A DNA stretch of 51,618 nucleotides from Aliarcobacter sp. (GCA_028703945.1 JAQVLW010000007.1:22027-73644); one strand, 5' to 3'; counted from the stretch's first letter, positions 33,343 to 42,694 are shown. Notes: generated by a model not told the origin, from the sequence alone. Translations and numbers: made by a program.

Positions 33343-33657
33343 CTATATAAAAAAATTAAGCCCAAGAGCTGCAAGTGCTACTACAAGGGATTTTGTTTTT
33401 AAATCATCAACTATTTTTCGCTCTTCATCTGCAATTATAATTTCTAGTTGCTCATCACTATAATCGTCAAATGTTTTGTAATTTTCAACAAGTCTAGCTT
33501 TTGTAGCTAATATAGCTTTTTCTCGGATTTTTAAATTTATTGCATCTTTTATTTGTTGACTCTTAATTTTTGGGTAATCAAAAGCTTTAGTAGCATTTTC
33601 ACTTGCTAAATTTAATAATTTATTTGAGTTTTCTTTTAACTTATCTTTAATTCCCAT
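33343..33657 (-). CDS. Hypothetical helical protein with C-terminal hydrophobic tail
   Basis: The start is taken at ATG 33657 (MGIKDK), with GGA eight bases upstream; ATG 33669, four codons earlier, is possible. The protein of about 104 residues is mostly helical and charged, and ends in a hydrophobic stretch, KSLVVALAALGLNFFI, which could insert as a tail anchor. The family is not recognised. It is the first gene of a two-gene unit with the two-helix membrane protein. Confidence 0.65.
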   Translation of the reverse strand: MGIKDKLKENSNKLLNLASENATKAFDYPKIKSQQIKDAINLKIREKAILATKARLVENYKTFDDYSDEQLEIIIADEERKIVDDLKTKSLVVALAALGLNFFI

Positions 33658-33732
33658 AATATATTCCATTAATTTTTTATTTATTATAACATCAATAAAT
33701 CAATAAAATTATAACTAAAGTTTATATCTATT

Positions 33733-33846
33733 TTATAGAATATATTCCCATCTAGGATATGAAGCAGTAATATTTTTCATATCATCAATTTTAAATACAT
33801 TAATAATTCTAAATCTACCACTTGATAAAAATGCTTTTATTTTCAT
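33733..33846 (-). CDS. Small protein, 37 residues
   Basis: A 38-codon frame from ATG 33846 to TAA 33733 has a textbook AGGA-ATTAAA-ATG start. The product begins MKIKAFLSSGRFRIINV and ends TASYPRWEYIL. It has a mixed composition unlike random AT-rich translation, with aromatic and basic residues spread along it. It is in an otherwise empty 317-bp stretch between two transcription units. There is no signal peptide or full membrane helix. The function is unknown. Confidence 0.6.
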   Translation of the reverse strand: MKIKAFLSSGRFRIINVFKIDDMKNITASYPRWEYIL

Positions 33847-33974
33847 TTTAATTCCTAACTTTTTCTACTTTAAATTATATGCAATTACAAATAATAATCA
33901 ACTTAAAAATATATATAATTATATATTATAAATTAATTTATGATATACTTTTGCATATTATTTGGTGGAGAAAG

Positions 33975-34193
33975 ATGGAAAAAGAAAGTTTTAAACAACT
34001 ATTGAAAAAGGCTGATTTTAATAAACGAACATTTTCGCAATATTTAGGTTTAAAATATCAAAGTGTAAATTCATGGGGAAATAATGGACGAAATGTTCCA
34101 TATTGGGTTGAGTCATGGTTAAACCTTTATATCGATAATAAAAGATGTAAACAGATAAAAGAGCTACTAAAAGATAGTGGAGTTTGCCAGTAA
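33975..34193 (+). CDS. Small helix-turn-helix protein
   Basis: The start is ATG 33975, with GGTGGAG six bases upstream; an earlier in-frame region from 33879 has no ribosome-binding site. The 72-residue protein has FNKRTFSQYLGLKYQSVNSWG, here given as FSQYLGLKYQSVNSW, as a likely HTH, then NVPYWVESWLNLYI. It resembles the small HTH protein at 45741 at its start (MEKxxFKxxxK). It is probably a transcription factor. No partner gene is obvious, and the 128 bp to proA hold only AT-rich promoter-like DNA. Confidence 0.65.
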   Translation: MEKESFKQLLKKADFNKRTFSQYLGLKYQSVNSWGNNGRNVPYWVESWLNLYIDNKRCKQIKELLKDSGVCQ

Positions 34194-34321
34194 AAAGCCT
34201 TATTTAAGCAGATTATACATAAAATGCTTAACTGTTATTATATTAGGTATTTTATATATTTTTTCAAATTTATGCCTAAATAGTAAAAAATAAATTTATA
34301 AATTAATTAATAGGAATTATT

Positions 34322-35554
34322 ATGCAAGCATTTTTAGAAGAAGCGAAAAGATCTAGCCGAACTATTGCAAACCTAAGTACTGCTGTTAAAAATAAAGTTT
34401 TAAATGAGATGGCTGATGCCTTAATGAATCATTGTGATTTTATTATTTCTCATAATGAAAAAGATATGATTGATGCAAGAGTTAATAACTTAAGTGAAGC
34501 ACTACAAGACAGACTACTTTTAACAGGACCTAGAGTTAAAGAAATGTCAGATGCAATTAGACAAATAGCATCACAAAATGAACCTGTGGGAAGAATCCTT
34601 GATGGTTGGGTTACGGAATCTGGATTAAATATTCAAAAAGTTTCAATTCCAATAGGTGTAATTGGTATTATTTATGAAAGCAGACCAAATGTTACAAGTG
34701 ATACAGCGGCACTTTGTTTCAAAAGTGGAAATGTATGTGTTTTAAAAGGTGGAAAAGAAGCTGAGCATTCAAATAAAGCAATAGCTGTTGTTTTAAGAGA
34801 AGTTTTAGCAAAAAATAAACTTCCAGAACAAGCCATTTCACTATTACCTGATTCAAGTAGAGAAGGTGTAGCAACACTTATAAAACAAAATAAATATGTT
34901 GATTTAATCGTTCCAAGAGGTGGAGAAGCACTTATTAAATTTGTAAGTGAAAACTCTTCAATTCCAGTTATCAAACACGATAAAGGTATTTGTCATATTT
35001 ATGTAGATAAAGACGCAGCACCTGCGAAAATTATAGATATTGCTATAAATGCCAAATGTCAAAGACCAAGTGCTTGTAACTCTATGGAAACTCTTTTAGT
35101 GCATGAAGATATTGCACCATATATACTAACCGGACTTGAAGATGCATTTGCAGAACATGGAACAGTTTTAAAAGGTTGTAGTGAAACTCTAAAATATATA
35201 AGAGCAATTCCAGTAACACTTGAAGATTATGATACTGAATATTTAGCTAATATTTTAAACATTAAACTTGTAAAAAATGTTGATGAAGCAATTATTCATA
35301 TCCAAAGACATGGGTCTGGTCACTCAGAAGCCATTTTAAGTGAAAATTACTCAACTGTAAATAAATTTTTAGCTGAAGTTGATGCTGCATGTGTTTATGC
35401 AAATGCAAGTACAAGATTTACAGATGGAGGAGCTTTTGGTTTAGGTGCTGAAGTTGGGATATCGACAAATAAACTTCATTCAAGAGGACCAATGGGAATA
35501 AATGACTTAACAACATTTAAATACAAGATCTATGGACAAGGTCAAATTAGATAA
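34322..35554 (+). CDS. proA: Gamma-glutamyl phosphate reductase
   Basis: The 410-residue cytosolic enzyme reduces gamma-glutamyl phosphate to glutamate semialdehyde in proline synthesis. The ProA hallmarks are IPIGVIGIIYESRPNVTSD, VCVLKGGKEAEHSN, and the catalytic Cys region AKCQRPSACNSMETLLVH. The end is FTDGGAFGLGAEVGIST and GPMGINDLTTFKY. The length is normal. The start ATG has AGGAATT upstream. The GH17 gene follows 26 bp downstream. proB is not in the window. Confidence 0.97.
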   Translation: MQAFLEEAKRSSRTIANLSTAVKNKVLNEMADALMNHCDFIISHNEKDMIDARVNNLSEALQDRLLLTGPRVKEMSDAIRQIASQNEPVGRILDGWVTESGLNIQKVSIPIGVIGIIYESRPNVTSDTAALCFKSGNVCVLKGGKEAEHSNKAIAVVLREVLAKNKLPEQAISLLPDSSREGVATLIKQNKYVDLIVPRGGEALIKFVSENSSIPVIKHDKGICHIYVDKDAAPAKIIDIAINAKCQRPSACNSMETLLVHEDIAPYILTGLEDAFAEHGTVLKGCSETLKYIRAIPVTLEDYDTEYLANILNIKLVKNVDEAIIHIQRHGSGHSEAILSENYSTVNKFLAEVDAACVYANASTRFTDGGAFGLGAEVGISTNKLHSRGPMGINDLTTFKYKIYGQGQIR

Positions 35555-35580
35555 TCTCAAAATTAGGAAATAAAGAAAAT

Positions 35581-37515
35581 ATGAAGAAAATATCATTAAC
35601 TCTAGCAAGTCTAGTCGCAGTTGTACTTTTTTGGTACATTTTAGGAGCAGGATTTGTTTTAAAAGATAATTCAAATACTTTTACAAAACTTCAGTGTGTA
35701 TCATACGCTCCTTTTGGAAAAAATGATTCACCTTTTATGATGGACAAAGGTTTAGTAATTTCTGAAGATTTAGTAAGAAAAGATTTACAATTACTTGCAA
35801 AATATACTGATTGTATTAGAACTTATTCAACTGTTGGTTTAGAAATGATTCCTAAAATTGCTAGGGAAAACAATCTAAAAATGCTTATGGGTGCATGGGT
35901 AAATGGCGATGAAAAACCAACAAGATTAGAAATCAATACTTTAATCAAACTTGCAACTGAAAATAAAGATATTGTAAAAGCTGTTATTGTTGGAAATGAA
36001 GCTTTATTAAGAGGTGATTTATCTGATATAAAACTTTATGAATATATAAAAGAAGTAAAAGCAGCTCTTCCATATACTCAAGTTACTTATGCTGATGTTT
36101 GGGAATACTGGCTTAAATATCCAAAAATCAAAGAAGTTACAGATTTCGTAACTATTCATATTTTACCTTATTGGGAAGATGATACTATGAATATAGAAAA
36201 AGCGATAGCACATCTTGCCGAAAAAAGAACCGAAGTTGAACATGAATTAAAAACTTCAAATATTTTAATTGGTGAAACAGGATGGCCATCTGAGGGAAGA
36301 ATGAGAGAAGATGCACTTCCTAGTAAAACTAATCAAGCTATTTTTGTAAGAGAATTTGTAAAATTAGCTCAAGAGAAAAACTGGAATTACAATATTATTG
36401 AAGCTTTTGATCAACCTTGGAAAAGAGTAAGTGAAGGTGCTGTTGGAGGATTTTGGGGATTATTTGATAAAGATAGACTTGACAAAAATGTTTTTACAGG
36501 AGATGTTTCTGATTTTCCAAACTATAAATATTTAGGTTTTGGTTCTTTATTACTTATTTTTGTTTTTTCATTTTTATTAAAAAATTCAAATATTTCTACA
36601 AAAAGAGTCGTTTTATTTAGTTTTATAAATACAATTTTTGCAATTTTATATATGCTTCAAATGGAGCAATTTAATATTACAGTTAGATCAAATGGAGAAG
36701 TTGTTTGGGCAACATTGGTTTTATTAACGCATCTTGCTATTTATTATTTTGTACTTTTAAATATTGCAAAAGAGTCTAAGCCTAAAATTGTAGGTATTAG
36801 AGAAATATTAACAAACAAAGTATTTAACACAGATACTTTACCAATGGTATTATTTTATTCTTCATTTATTTTTGTATTAATTTCAACAATAATCCTTGCA
36901 TTTGAAGGAAGATATAGAAATTTTGAAATATATATTTTCGCTATTTCAGCTATTTCTTTCGTTTTACTTTATGGTGGAAGATTTGTAAATATGGAATTTA
37001 AAGCATTTGAAAAACTATCATTTATAGTTCTTTTAATAACTTCTATAATTTCATTTTACAATGAAGGTTCTTTAAATGTTTTCTCTGATATCTGGATTAT
37101 TATTGCTTTAATTTTTACTTATATTTTATTTAAAGGAAGTAAAAATAGTTCATTTACTGAATTAAAAAATATTATTAAATATATTGCTATATTCTTTATT
37201 TTTTCAGTTTCTCTAAGATATGGAATTATTGCAGATAAAAATATTATTGCTCAATGTCATTTAAATAATGATACTTTACTTTGTGGATTTAAAAACCAAG
37301 TAGGATATTTAGGATATATTGGAGTATTTGGAATTATTGCAATGTGTATTGCTATTCTTTCTTTATTCATAAATAATAAGAAGTTTATCTTAGTCTCACT
37401 ATTTGCTTCTGTTTTCTCTATTATGATGTTTAATACTTATGTAGGTTCTATTGCATTTATTTTAACTATCATTGTTTTATGTAAAGAAAAAAACCTAAAA
37501 GTTTTAAACTCTTAG
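35581..37515 (+). CDS. GH17-family membrane glucosidase/transglucosylase
   Basis: The 644-residue protein has one N-terminal helix (about 5-27) and a GH17 barrel (about 38-325). The acid/base Glu140 is in VIVGNEALLRG, the nucleophile Glu232 is in GETGWPSEG, and VTIHILPYWED lies between them. About nine further membrane helices occupy 330-640. GH17 enzymes act on beta-1,3-glucans. Bacterial membrane-bound members are, from memory, associated with cyclic or branched beta-glucan synthesis and can transglycosylate. No glucan synthase is nearby. It may be cotranscribed with proA (26 bp gap). Confidence 0.85.
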   Translation: MKKISLTLASLVAVVLFWYILGAGFVLKDNSNTFTKLQCVSYAPFGKNDSPFMMDKGLVISEDLVRKDLQLLAKYTDCIRTYSTVGLEMIPKIARENNLKMLMGAWVNGDEKPTRLEINTLIKLATENKDIVKAVIVGNEALLRGDLSDIKLYEYIKEVKAALPYTQVTYADVWEYWLKYPKIKEVTDFVTIHILPYWEDDTMNIEKAIAHLAEKRTEVEHELKTSNILIGETGWPSEGRMREDALPSKTNQAIFVREFVKLAQEKNWNYNIIEAFDQPWKRVSEGAVGGFWGLFDKDRLDKNVFTGDVSDFPNYKYLGFGSLLLIFVFSFLLKNSNISTKRVVLFSFINTIFAILYMLQMEQFNITVRSNGEVVWATLVLLTHLAIYYFVLLNIAKESKPKIVGIREILTNKVFNTDTLPMVLFYSSFIFVLISTIILAFEGRYRNFEIYIFAISAISFVLLYGGRFVNMEFKAFEKLSFIVLLITSIISFYNEGSLNVFSDIWIIIALIFTYILFKGSKNSSFTELKNIIKYIAIFFIFSVSLRYGIIADKNIIAQCHLNNDTLLCGFKNQVGYLGYIGVFGIIAMCIAILSLFINNKKFILVSLFASVFSIMMFNTYVGSIAFILTIIVLCKEKNLKVLNS

Positions 37516-37525
37516 GTTATAAATT

Positions 37526-37561
37526 GTACTAAATTTATATTTTAAAATATAGATTTAGTAC
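37526..37561. terminator. 36-bp palindrome between convergent genes
   Basis: GTACTAAAT (37526-37534) and ATTTAGTAC (37553-37561) enclose an inner inverted repeat with no unpaired loop; only one G-T pair breaks the symmetry. A smaller hairpin (AACCTAA 37492-37498 with TTAGGTT 37512-37518) overlaps the GH17 stop codon. Together they separate the GH17 gene from the convergent periplasmic protein gene. Confidence 0.65.
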
Positions 37562-37593
37562 GAAAAATTAAAATTTACTTTAACTCTTTTCTC

Positions 37594-38247
37594 TTAGTTA
37601 TCTTGCTCATGAGAAATTTCACCCTCAGGACCAATATTTAGTACATCATCAACTGCTTTTACAGGGAAAGATGGCAACTTAAATTTATCATCTTTAATAT
37701 CTACATTAAATACAGCTAATTTAGCTTCTTGAATTTGAACAAGACCTAAAGATTTACTAATAAATTTTAATGGAACAGTATTATAAATCCAAATTTTATC
37801 TTCACCTAATTGCCAAATATCACATTTATATCCTAAGATTGACTCTGTTCCAACTCTTTTAGCTCCCATTGAAATCAATGTATCACTATCTTTTAAATTT
37901 AATAATGGATTTTCTTCTTCTATTACCATTTCTTGTTGATAAATAATTTTTTCATTAAAATCAACATTGTATTTTTTATTCCCAACTATTTTTGTAATAC
38001 TATGTTCTTCTTCCTCTTCACCATTTGCAGCTTGAACTATTTTTTCTTCAGATAATTCAACTTCACCAAAATTCTTAAAGTATAACTTACTACTTCCACT
38101 TAATGAAGCTTTATTTCCCATTACTTCACCAGAACCTGCAATTGCATACTCTACAATAGCTGATTTTACATCATATCTATTTGTTTGTGCAAATAAACTA
38201 GCCATTCCAAACAACAAAAATCCAAAGATATATTTTGATTTTCCCAC
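37594..38247 (-). CDS. Hypothetical exported protein
   Basis: The start is GTG 38247 with AAGGA seven bases upstream. The 217-residue protein has a signal peptide (about 1-20, ending SLFAQ). The mature part is beta-rich and acidic, with one Cys (GYKCDIWQLG) and a run of five Glu (GEEEEEH). The layout of strands suggests a periplasmic lipid- or polymer-binding fold such as DUF4412-like proteins, but I cannot assign a family. It is transcribed alone, divergent from ccoG. Confidence 0.7.
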   Translation of the reverse strand: MGKSKYIFGFLLFGMASLFAQTNRYDVKSAIVEYAIAGSGEVMGNKASLSGSSKLYFKNFGEVELSEEKIVQAANGEEEEEHSITKIVGNKKYNVDFNEKIIYQQEMVIEEENPLLNLKDSDTLISMGAKRVGTESILGYKCDIWQLGEDKIWIYNTVPLKFISKSLGLVQIQEAKLAVFNVDIKDDKFKLPSFPVKAVDDVLNIGPEGEISHEQDN

Positions 38248-38366
38248 TTTTTAATCCTTCATTAAATTGAGCGAATTATACAGCTTATCTAATTAATCTT
38301 TCAAAATAAATACCACCAAATGAACACCTTTTTTACATATTATAAAAAAAACAAAAGGAGTTTTAT

Positions 38367-39692
38367 ATGTCTTATTCTAAAAAAAGATATTTTGTCTACT
38401 TTTCATTAACACTATTTATAATGTTAATTCCATTTATAACAATAAATAATAATCATATATTGTTATTGTCTTTTGATAAATTACAATTTCATTTTGTAGG
38501 CAGTGTGTATAGTGTTAGTGAACTTTATGTTATGCCATTTTTACTTATGTTTTTATTCATAGGAATTTTTGCTCTAACTTCAATGTTCGGAAGAATTTGG
38601 TGTGGTTGGAGCTGTCCTCAAACTATTTTTAGAGTTATTTATAGAGATTTGATTGAAAGTACAATTCTTGATTTAAGAAGAATTAAAAACAAACAAAAAG
38701 AAATTGACTATAATAAAAAAGCTAATCAAATAAAAAAATATATTGCTGTTAGTTTATGGTTTGTAATTACTTTAATAATATCTTCTAATTTTATGCTTTA
38801 TTTTATTCCACCTGAAGATTTTTTTGTTTATATTCAAAATCCAGCTGAACATAGTTTCATGATTATTTTCATATTATCAATTGCCCTATTTTTAGTATAT
38901 GACATAGTTTTTATGAAAGAAAACTTTTGTGTTTATATTTGTCCATATTCAAGAATTCAATCTGTTTTATATGATGATAATACAAAACAAGTGAGTTATG
39001 ATTATAACAGAGGTGGAAAAGTTTATGAGAACAATATTAAATCAATCTTTAAAGTAAAAGATTGGAGTAAAAATGAAGAGTGTACAACATGTGAGCTTTG
39101 CGTAAAAGTTTGCCCTACTCATATTGATATTAGAAAAGGTTTACAAGTTGAGTGTATAAATTGCCTTGAATGTAGTGATGCATGCGCAACGGTAATGGGA
39201 AAACTAAATAAAGAATCTTTAATAAATTGGGGAAGTACAAACAAAGTAATTAACAAAAAAAATGTATCAATTTTTACTAAAAAAAATACAACATATTTTG
39301 TATCACTATTTTTATGTATATTCTTAGCATTTTATTTCTCCCTAGAAAAAGAGAACTTTTTAGTAAATGTAAATAAAACAACAGAACTTTATAGTATTAA
39401 AGAAAATGACGTTATCTCAAATAATTATATTCTTACTATTCACAATACTCAAGATAAAGATTATACTTTTGATATTAGATTAGTTGATAATAAAAACTTT
39501 AGAATAAAAAGATTTGATAGTTTTGATTTAAAAGCAGCAGAAAAAACTAAAAAAATTCTTATTTTAGAAACTACAGAAGATTTTAAAAAGTTAAAAAATA
39601 AACCATCAAATATTTCAATAGAAATCTTTACAAAAGAAAATGAAAAAATAAAAGTAAAAAGACAAATTGCTTTTTTCTATCCAAAGAACTAA
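38367..39692 (+). CDS. ccoG: Cytochrome c oxidase accessory protein CcoG (RdxA/FixG)
   Basis: The 441-residue protein has the CcoG N-terminus with helices, GRIWCGWSCPQTIFR (Cys79, Cys83) and NFCVYICPYSRIQS. Two ferredoxin sites follow (CTTCELCVKVCP and CINCLECSDACATVMGK), then a last helix and an Ig-like FixG C-terminal domain (about 330-441). CcoG reduces copper for insertion into cbb3 oxidase. The oxidase genes are not in the window. The stop overlaps that of the convergent kinase gene by 4 bp. A shorter paralogue is at 4666-5532. Confidence 0.92.
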   Translation: MSYSKKRYFVYFSLTLFIMLIPFITINNNHILLLSFDKLQFHFVGSVYSVSELYVMPFLLMFLFIGIFALTSMFGRIWCGWSCPQTIFRVIYRDLIESTILDLRRIKNKQKEIDYNKKANQIKKYIAVSLWFVITLIISSNFMLYFIPPEDFFVYIQNPAEHSFMIIFILSIALFLVYDIVFMKENFCVYICPYSRIQSVLYDDNTKQVSYDYNRGGKVYENNIKSIFKVKDWSKNEECTTCELCVKVCPTHIDIRKGLQVECINCLECSDACATVMGKLNKESLINWGSTNKVINKKNVSIFTKKNTTYFVSLFLCIFLAFYFSLEKENFLVNVNKTTELYSIKENDVISNNYILTIHNTQDKDYTFDIRLVDNKNFRIKRFDSFDLKAAEKTKKILILETTEDFKKLKNKPSNISIEIFTKENEKIKVKRQIAFFYPKN

Positions 39693-41005
39693 AAAGTTTT
39701 TTCAATAAAGAGGGAAAAGAGAACTCCCTCTTTTTGATTTTCAACTAAAATTTTTCCAGAAAAACTCTCTTCAATTATCATTTTTGATAAATAAAGTCCA
39801 ATTCCCGTTCCTTCTTCTTTTGTAGAAAAATATGGTTCAAAAATCTTTTTTAGATTTTTTGGTTTTATTCCACTCGCATTATCTTCTAAAGAAATTATTA
39901 CCTCAGCATTATTTGAAAAAATATTAATTCTTATTTTAGGATTATTTTTATTTTTTAATGCATCAATAGAGTTTGAAATAATTGCTATTAAAACTTGAGA
40001 AAGTTCGCTCTTTACACCAAATATTTTAATATCTTCAAAGGTTTCAAAGCTTATTTCCAAATCAATATTATGAGTTTTTAAATCTGCACTTAATATTGTA
40101 ATTGAATTATTTATGGCATCTTTTACCATAAAAATCTCTTTTTCCTTTGATTTTGTATAGAACTCTTTAAAATCATCTATTGTTTTTGATAAAAATAGAA
40201 CTTGAGAATTTAACTGTCCTACTTTTTTATCAAAATATATTTCATCTAAGTTTTTATTTTCAAATTTCTTTTTTAAATTCATCAATATATATGAAATATT
40301 ATTCAAAGGTTGTCTAAATTGGTGAGTTATATTGGCTATCATTTCTCCTGATTTTACAAACTTTGATTGTTGTATTACCATTTTTTCAAAATTCTGATTT
40401 TTATTTTTTAAATCATTATATTTATATGCGATGGAAATTGTAAAAAGCATAGCTTCCATTGCAAAAACCAATAAAACTAAATCAAAATATCCATTTTGAT
40501 TATAAAAAGCCTTAAAATTAAAAACAAAAAGTAAAATACAAAAAATTGACCAACCAATAACATAAATAAGCGTTGGTTTAAAACCTTCTTTTAAATTAAA
40601 AATAATCGAAATAAATAAAATTCCATAAATAATAGTATAAGGTAAATATTCAAATAACATATAATGATAAAAAGCCGTTAAAATAACTATATTTAATAAT
40701 AAAGTATTAATTATCAACTCTTTATAGTTTGTAATTTTTGGAAAAAATCTACCCTCATAATAATTTATAGCAAACAACATGGCACTTAAACTCGCAATTA
40801 CTAAAGCTAGTTCTTGGATAAAATGATTTATTTCAAAAAGTTTGCTATAACTTACAATATAAATCAAAGAAAAAATCTGCATAAAACAGTAACTTATATA
40901 AAATATTTCTTTTGAATAGATATATCTAATAAAAGTATATAAAATACTCATTATTAAAATTCCAAAAGTAATTCCATAAAATAGAACTAAATTTATATCA
41001 AACAT
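39689..41005 (-). CDS. 7TM-type histidine kinase
   Basis: The 438-residue protein has about seven N-terminal helices (residues 5-200) without a large outside domain, like the 7TMR-DISM membrane module. The HisKA motif is ANITHQFRQPLNNIS. The HATPase domain has an N box (AIISNSIDALKN), a G1 (LEDNASGIK) and a G2 (GTGIGLYLSK). It overlaps the upstream response regulator by 8 bp and is the last gene of a kinase-regulator-kinase operon. A hairpin within its last codons (39707-39733) may terminate ccoG from the other strand. Confidence 0.88.
   Translation of the reverse strand: MFDINLVLFYGITFGILIMSILYTFIRYIYSKEIFYISYCFMQIFSLIYIVSYSKLFEINHFIQELALVIASLSAMLFAINYYEGRFFPKITNYKELIINTLLLNIVILTAFYHYMLFEYLPYTIIYGILFISIIFNLKEGFKPTLIYVIGWSIFCILLFVFNFKAFYNQNGYFDLVLLVFAMEAMLFTISIAYKYNDLKNKNQNFEKMVIQQSKFVKSGEMIANITHQFRQPLNNISYILMNLKKKFENKNLDEIYFDKKVGQLNSQVLFLSKTIDDFKEFYTKSKEKEIFMVKDAINNSITILSADLKTHNIDLEISFETFEDIKIFGVKSELSQVLIAIISNSIDALKNKNNPKIRINIFSNNAEVIISLEDNASGIKPKNLKKIFEPYFSTKEEGTGIGLYLSKMIIEESFSGKILVENQKEGVLFSLFIEKTF
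39707..39735 (+). terminator. Terminator of ccoG inside the convergent kinase gene
   Basis: AAAGAGGGA (39707-39715) pairs with TCCCTCTTT (39725-39733) and is followed by TT. It lies 15 bp after the ccoG stop, within the C-terminal codons of the kinase on the other strand. Confidence 0.6.
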
Positions 41006-41678
41006 CTATTTTATAACCACTATTTGTAAGATTTAAAATCAAATCTTTTGAAATTTTTATTTTGATATTTTTAACTAATGTTTTTAAAGCATCTTTTGTC
41101 ATAACACTATCGCTCCAAACATAATTTTCAATCTCTTCATAACTTACATATCTATTTTTATTTTTTATAAGTAATTCTAAAAATAAAATTTCTTTTGTTC
41201 TTAATTTTATAATTTCTTCATTTATCAATAAATTTTTATTGAAAATATCAAAATATGAGTTTTCATCCAATTTTATAATATTTGATTCATTATTTTGTAA
41301 ACTATTAACACATAAAAACAAAGCTTCTTCAAACTCTTTTTCACATACAGGCTTTACTAAATATTTAACCAATCCTAACTCTATTGCTTTTAATAAATAA
41401 TCTTTATCACAAAAAGCTGTGATAATTATAATTTGAGTTTTCTTATCTTTTTGTCTAATTCTTTTTACAAATTCTAAACCATTTAATTTAGGCATTTGAA
41501 TATCTGTGATTATAATATCTGGTTGATATTTTTCATATAATTGCAATGCTTTGATTGCATCACTTGCTTCATAAATTTGCTCAAAGAAATTTTGCAAATA
41601 CTCAATACCATTTTCTCTTGCAATCTCATCATCTTCAACATACAAAACTCTTATATTTTTATTGATATTTTTTAACAT
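40998..41678 (-). CDS. OmpR-family response regulator
   Basis: The 226-residue protein has an intact receiver (LYVEDDEIAREN acidic pair; the phospho-acceptor Asp in IIITDIQMPKLNGLEF; Thr in IIITAFCD; Lys in YLVKPVCEK). A C-terminal winged helix has LRTKEILFLELLIKN and MTKDALKTLVKNIKIKI. It is placed between two kinase genes: it starts 23 bp after the first and overlaps the second by 8 bp. Both kinases probably address it. Confidence 0.92.
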   Translation of the reverse strand: MLKNINKNIRVLYVEDDEIARENGIEYLQNFFEQIYEASDAIKALQLYEKYQPDIIITDIQMPKLNGLEFVKRIRQKDKKTQIIIITAFCDKDYLLKAIELGLVKYLVKPVCEKEFEEALFLCVNSLQNNESNIIKLDENSYFDIFNKNLLINEEIIKLRTKEILFLELLIKNKNRYVSYEEIENYVWSDSVMTKDALKTLVKNIKIKISKDLILNLTNSGYKIDV

Positions 41679-41701
41679 TCAAGATTATATCTTATATATT
41701 A

Positions 41702-42694
41702 TTATGAGTTAGATGGAATTATTATTTTAAATTTTGCACCAATATATGTCTTACCTAAATGTTTTATTTCACTATTCTCAACAGTTAAATATCCATTAAA
41801 AATTTCCGATATTATTTGATATGACATATATAAAGAGACTCCCGTTCCTACTGATTTGTATTTAGTTGTAAAATATAATTTAAATATTTTTTCTAAATTT
41901 GATTTTTCAATTCCACCACCATTATCAGTTATCTCAATAATAAAATTATCTTTTATTATTCCTGTTTTAATAAAAATTATCTTATTTTTTATATTATTTG
42001 TTTCAAATATATCTCTTGAATTATTCAAAAAATTAATTAACACTTGAATTAATTGTTGCTCAAATCCATAAATACTAAATTCTTCTATATCTTGTTTTAT
42101 TATAATATCTTTGTTCATAAATTGAGGATTTATGATTTTAAAACATTTATTTATACAATCCCCTATCAAAAAATCTACTTTTAAAGTAGTAGGATTATAA
42201 AAATCTCTAAAATCTTCAATTGTTTGAGATAGATAATTAGCATTTTTTACAATACCATCAAGCATTTCTATTTCTTTTGATTTATTATCAATACCAATTT
42301 CTTTTTGTATTTTTATTCCACTAGCAGTAGTTGTAATCACACTTAATGGTTGTCTCCATTGATGAGAAATATTGTATAGAAGTTCACCAATAGTTGCTAA
42401 TTTTGATTGCTGAAAAAGCATAAAATCTCTTTTCTTATTTTCTTCAATATCTTCTAATATTTTATTTTGATATTTAATAAATGATTCTTTCAAAAGATTT
42501 GTTATTTTATAGGAAAAGTACAATGATATTAAAATAAGTATTATAGATAATAAAATAACTTCTTTGAAATATTTCTCAAATAATTCATAATTATTTTTAT
42601 ATAAGAATAGTGAACAAATAATATAAATTGCAATTATCATAAAAAGAGGCATAAATTTTATAAATAATAAAATTTTTCTTTCATTTAAATTCAT
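41702..42694 (-). CDS. Histidine kinase with two membrane helices and almost no outside domain
   Basis: The 330-residue protein has helices at about 10-32 and 42-65 with about 10 residues between them. It has the HisKA motif NISHQWRQPLSVIT and a HATPase domain (LINFLNNSRDIFE, ITDNGGGIE). The G2 box reads GTGVSLYM, with Ser where the second Gly of GxGxGL is expected, so ATP-lid function may be altered. It is the first gene of the kinase-regulator-kinase operon, and its promoter region is shared with a divergent XRE regulator. Confidence 0.85.
   Translation of the reverse strand: MNLNERKILLFIKFMPLFMIIAIYIICSLFLYKNNYELFEKYFKEVILLSIILILISLYFSYKITNLLKESFIKYQNKILEDIEENKKRDFMLFQQSKLATIGELLYNISHQWRQPLSVITTTASGIKIQKEIGIDNKSKEIEMLDGIVKNANYLSQTIEDFRDFYNPTTLKVDFLIGDCINKCFKIINPQFMNKDIIIKQDIEEFSIYGFEQQLIQVLINFLNNSRDIFETNNIKNKIIFIKTGIIKDNFIIEITDNGGGIEKSNLEKIFKLYFTTKYKSVGTGVSLYMSYQIISEIFNGYLTVENSEIKHLGKTYIGAKFKIIIPSNS

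Noticed and set aside
33975..34193. A toxin-antitoxin or prophage remnant around the small HTH genes (33975 and 45741)
   Set aside because: Each HTH gene stands alone with no toxin-like partner, integrase or repeat boundaries.
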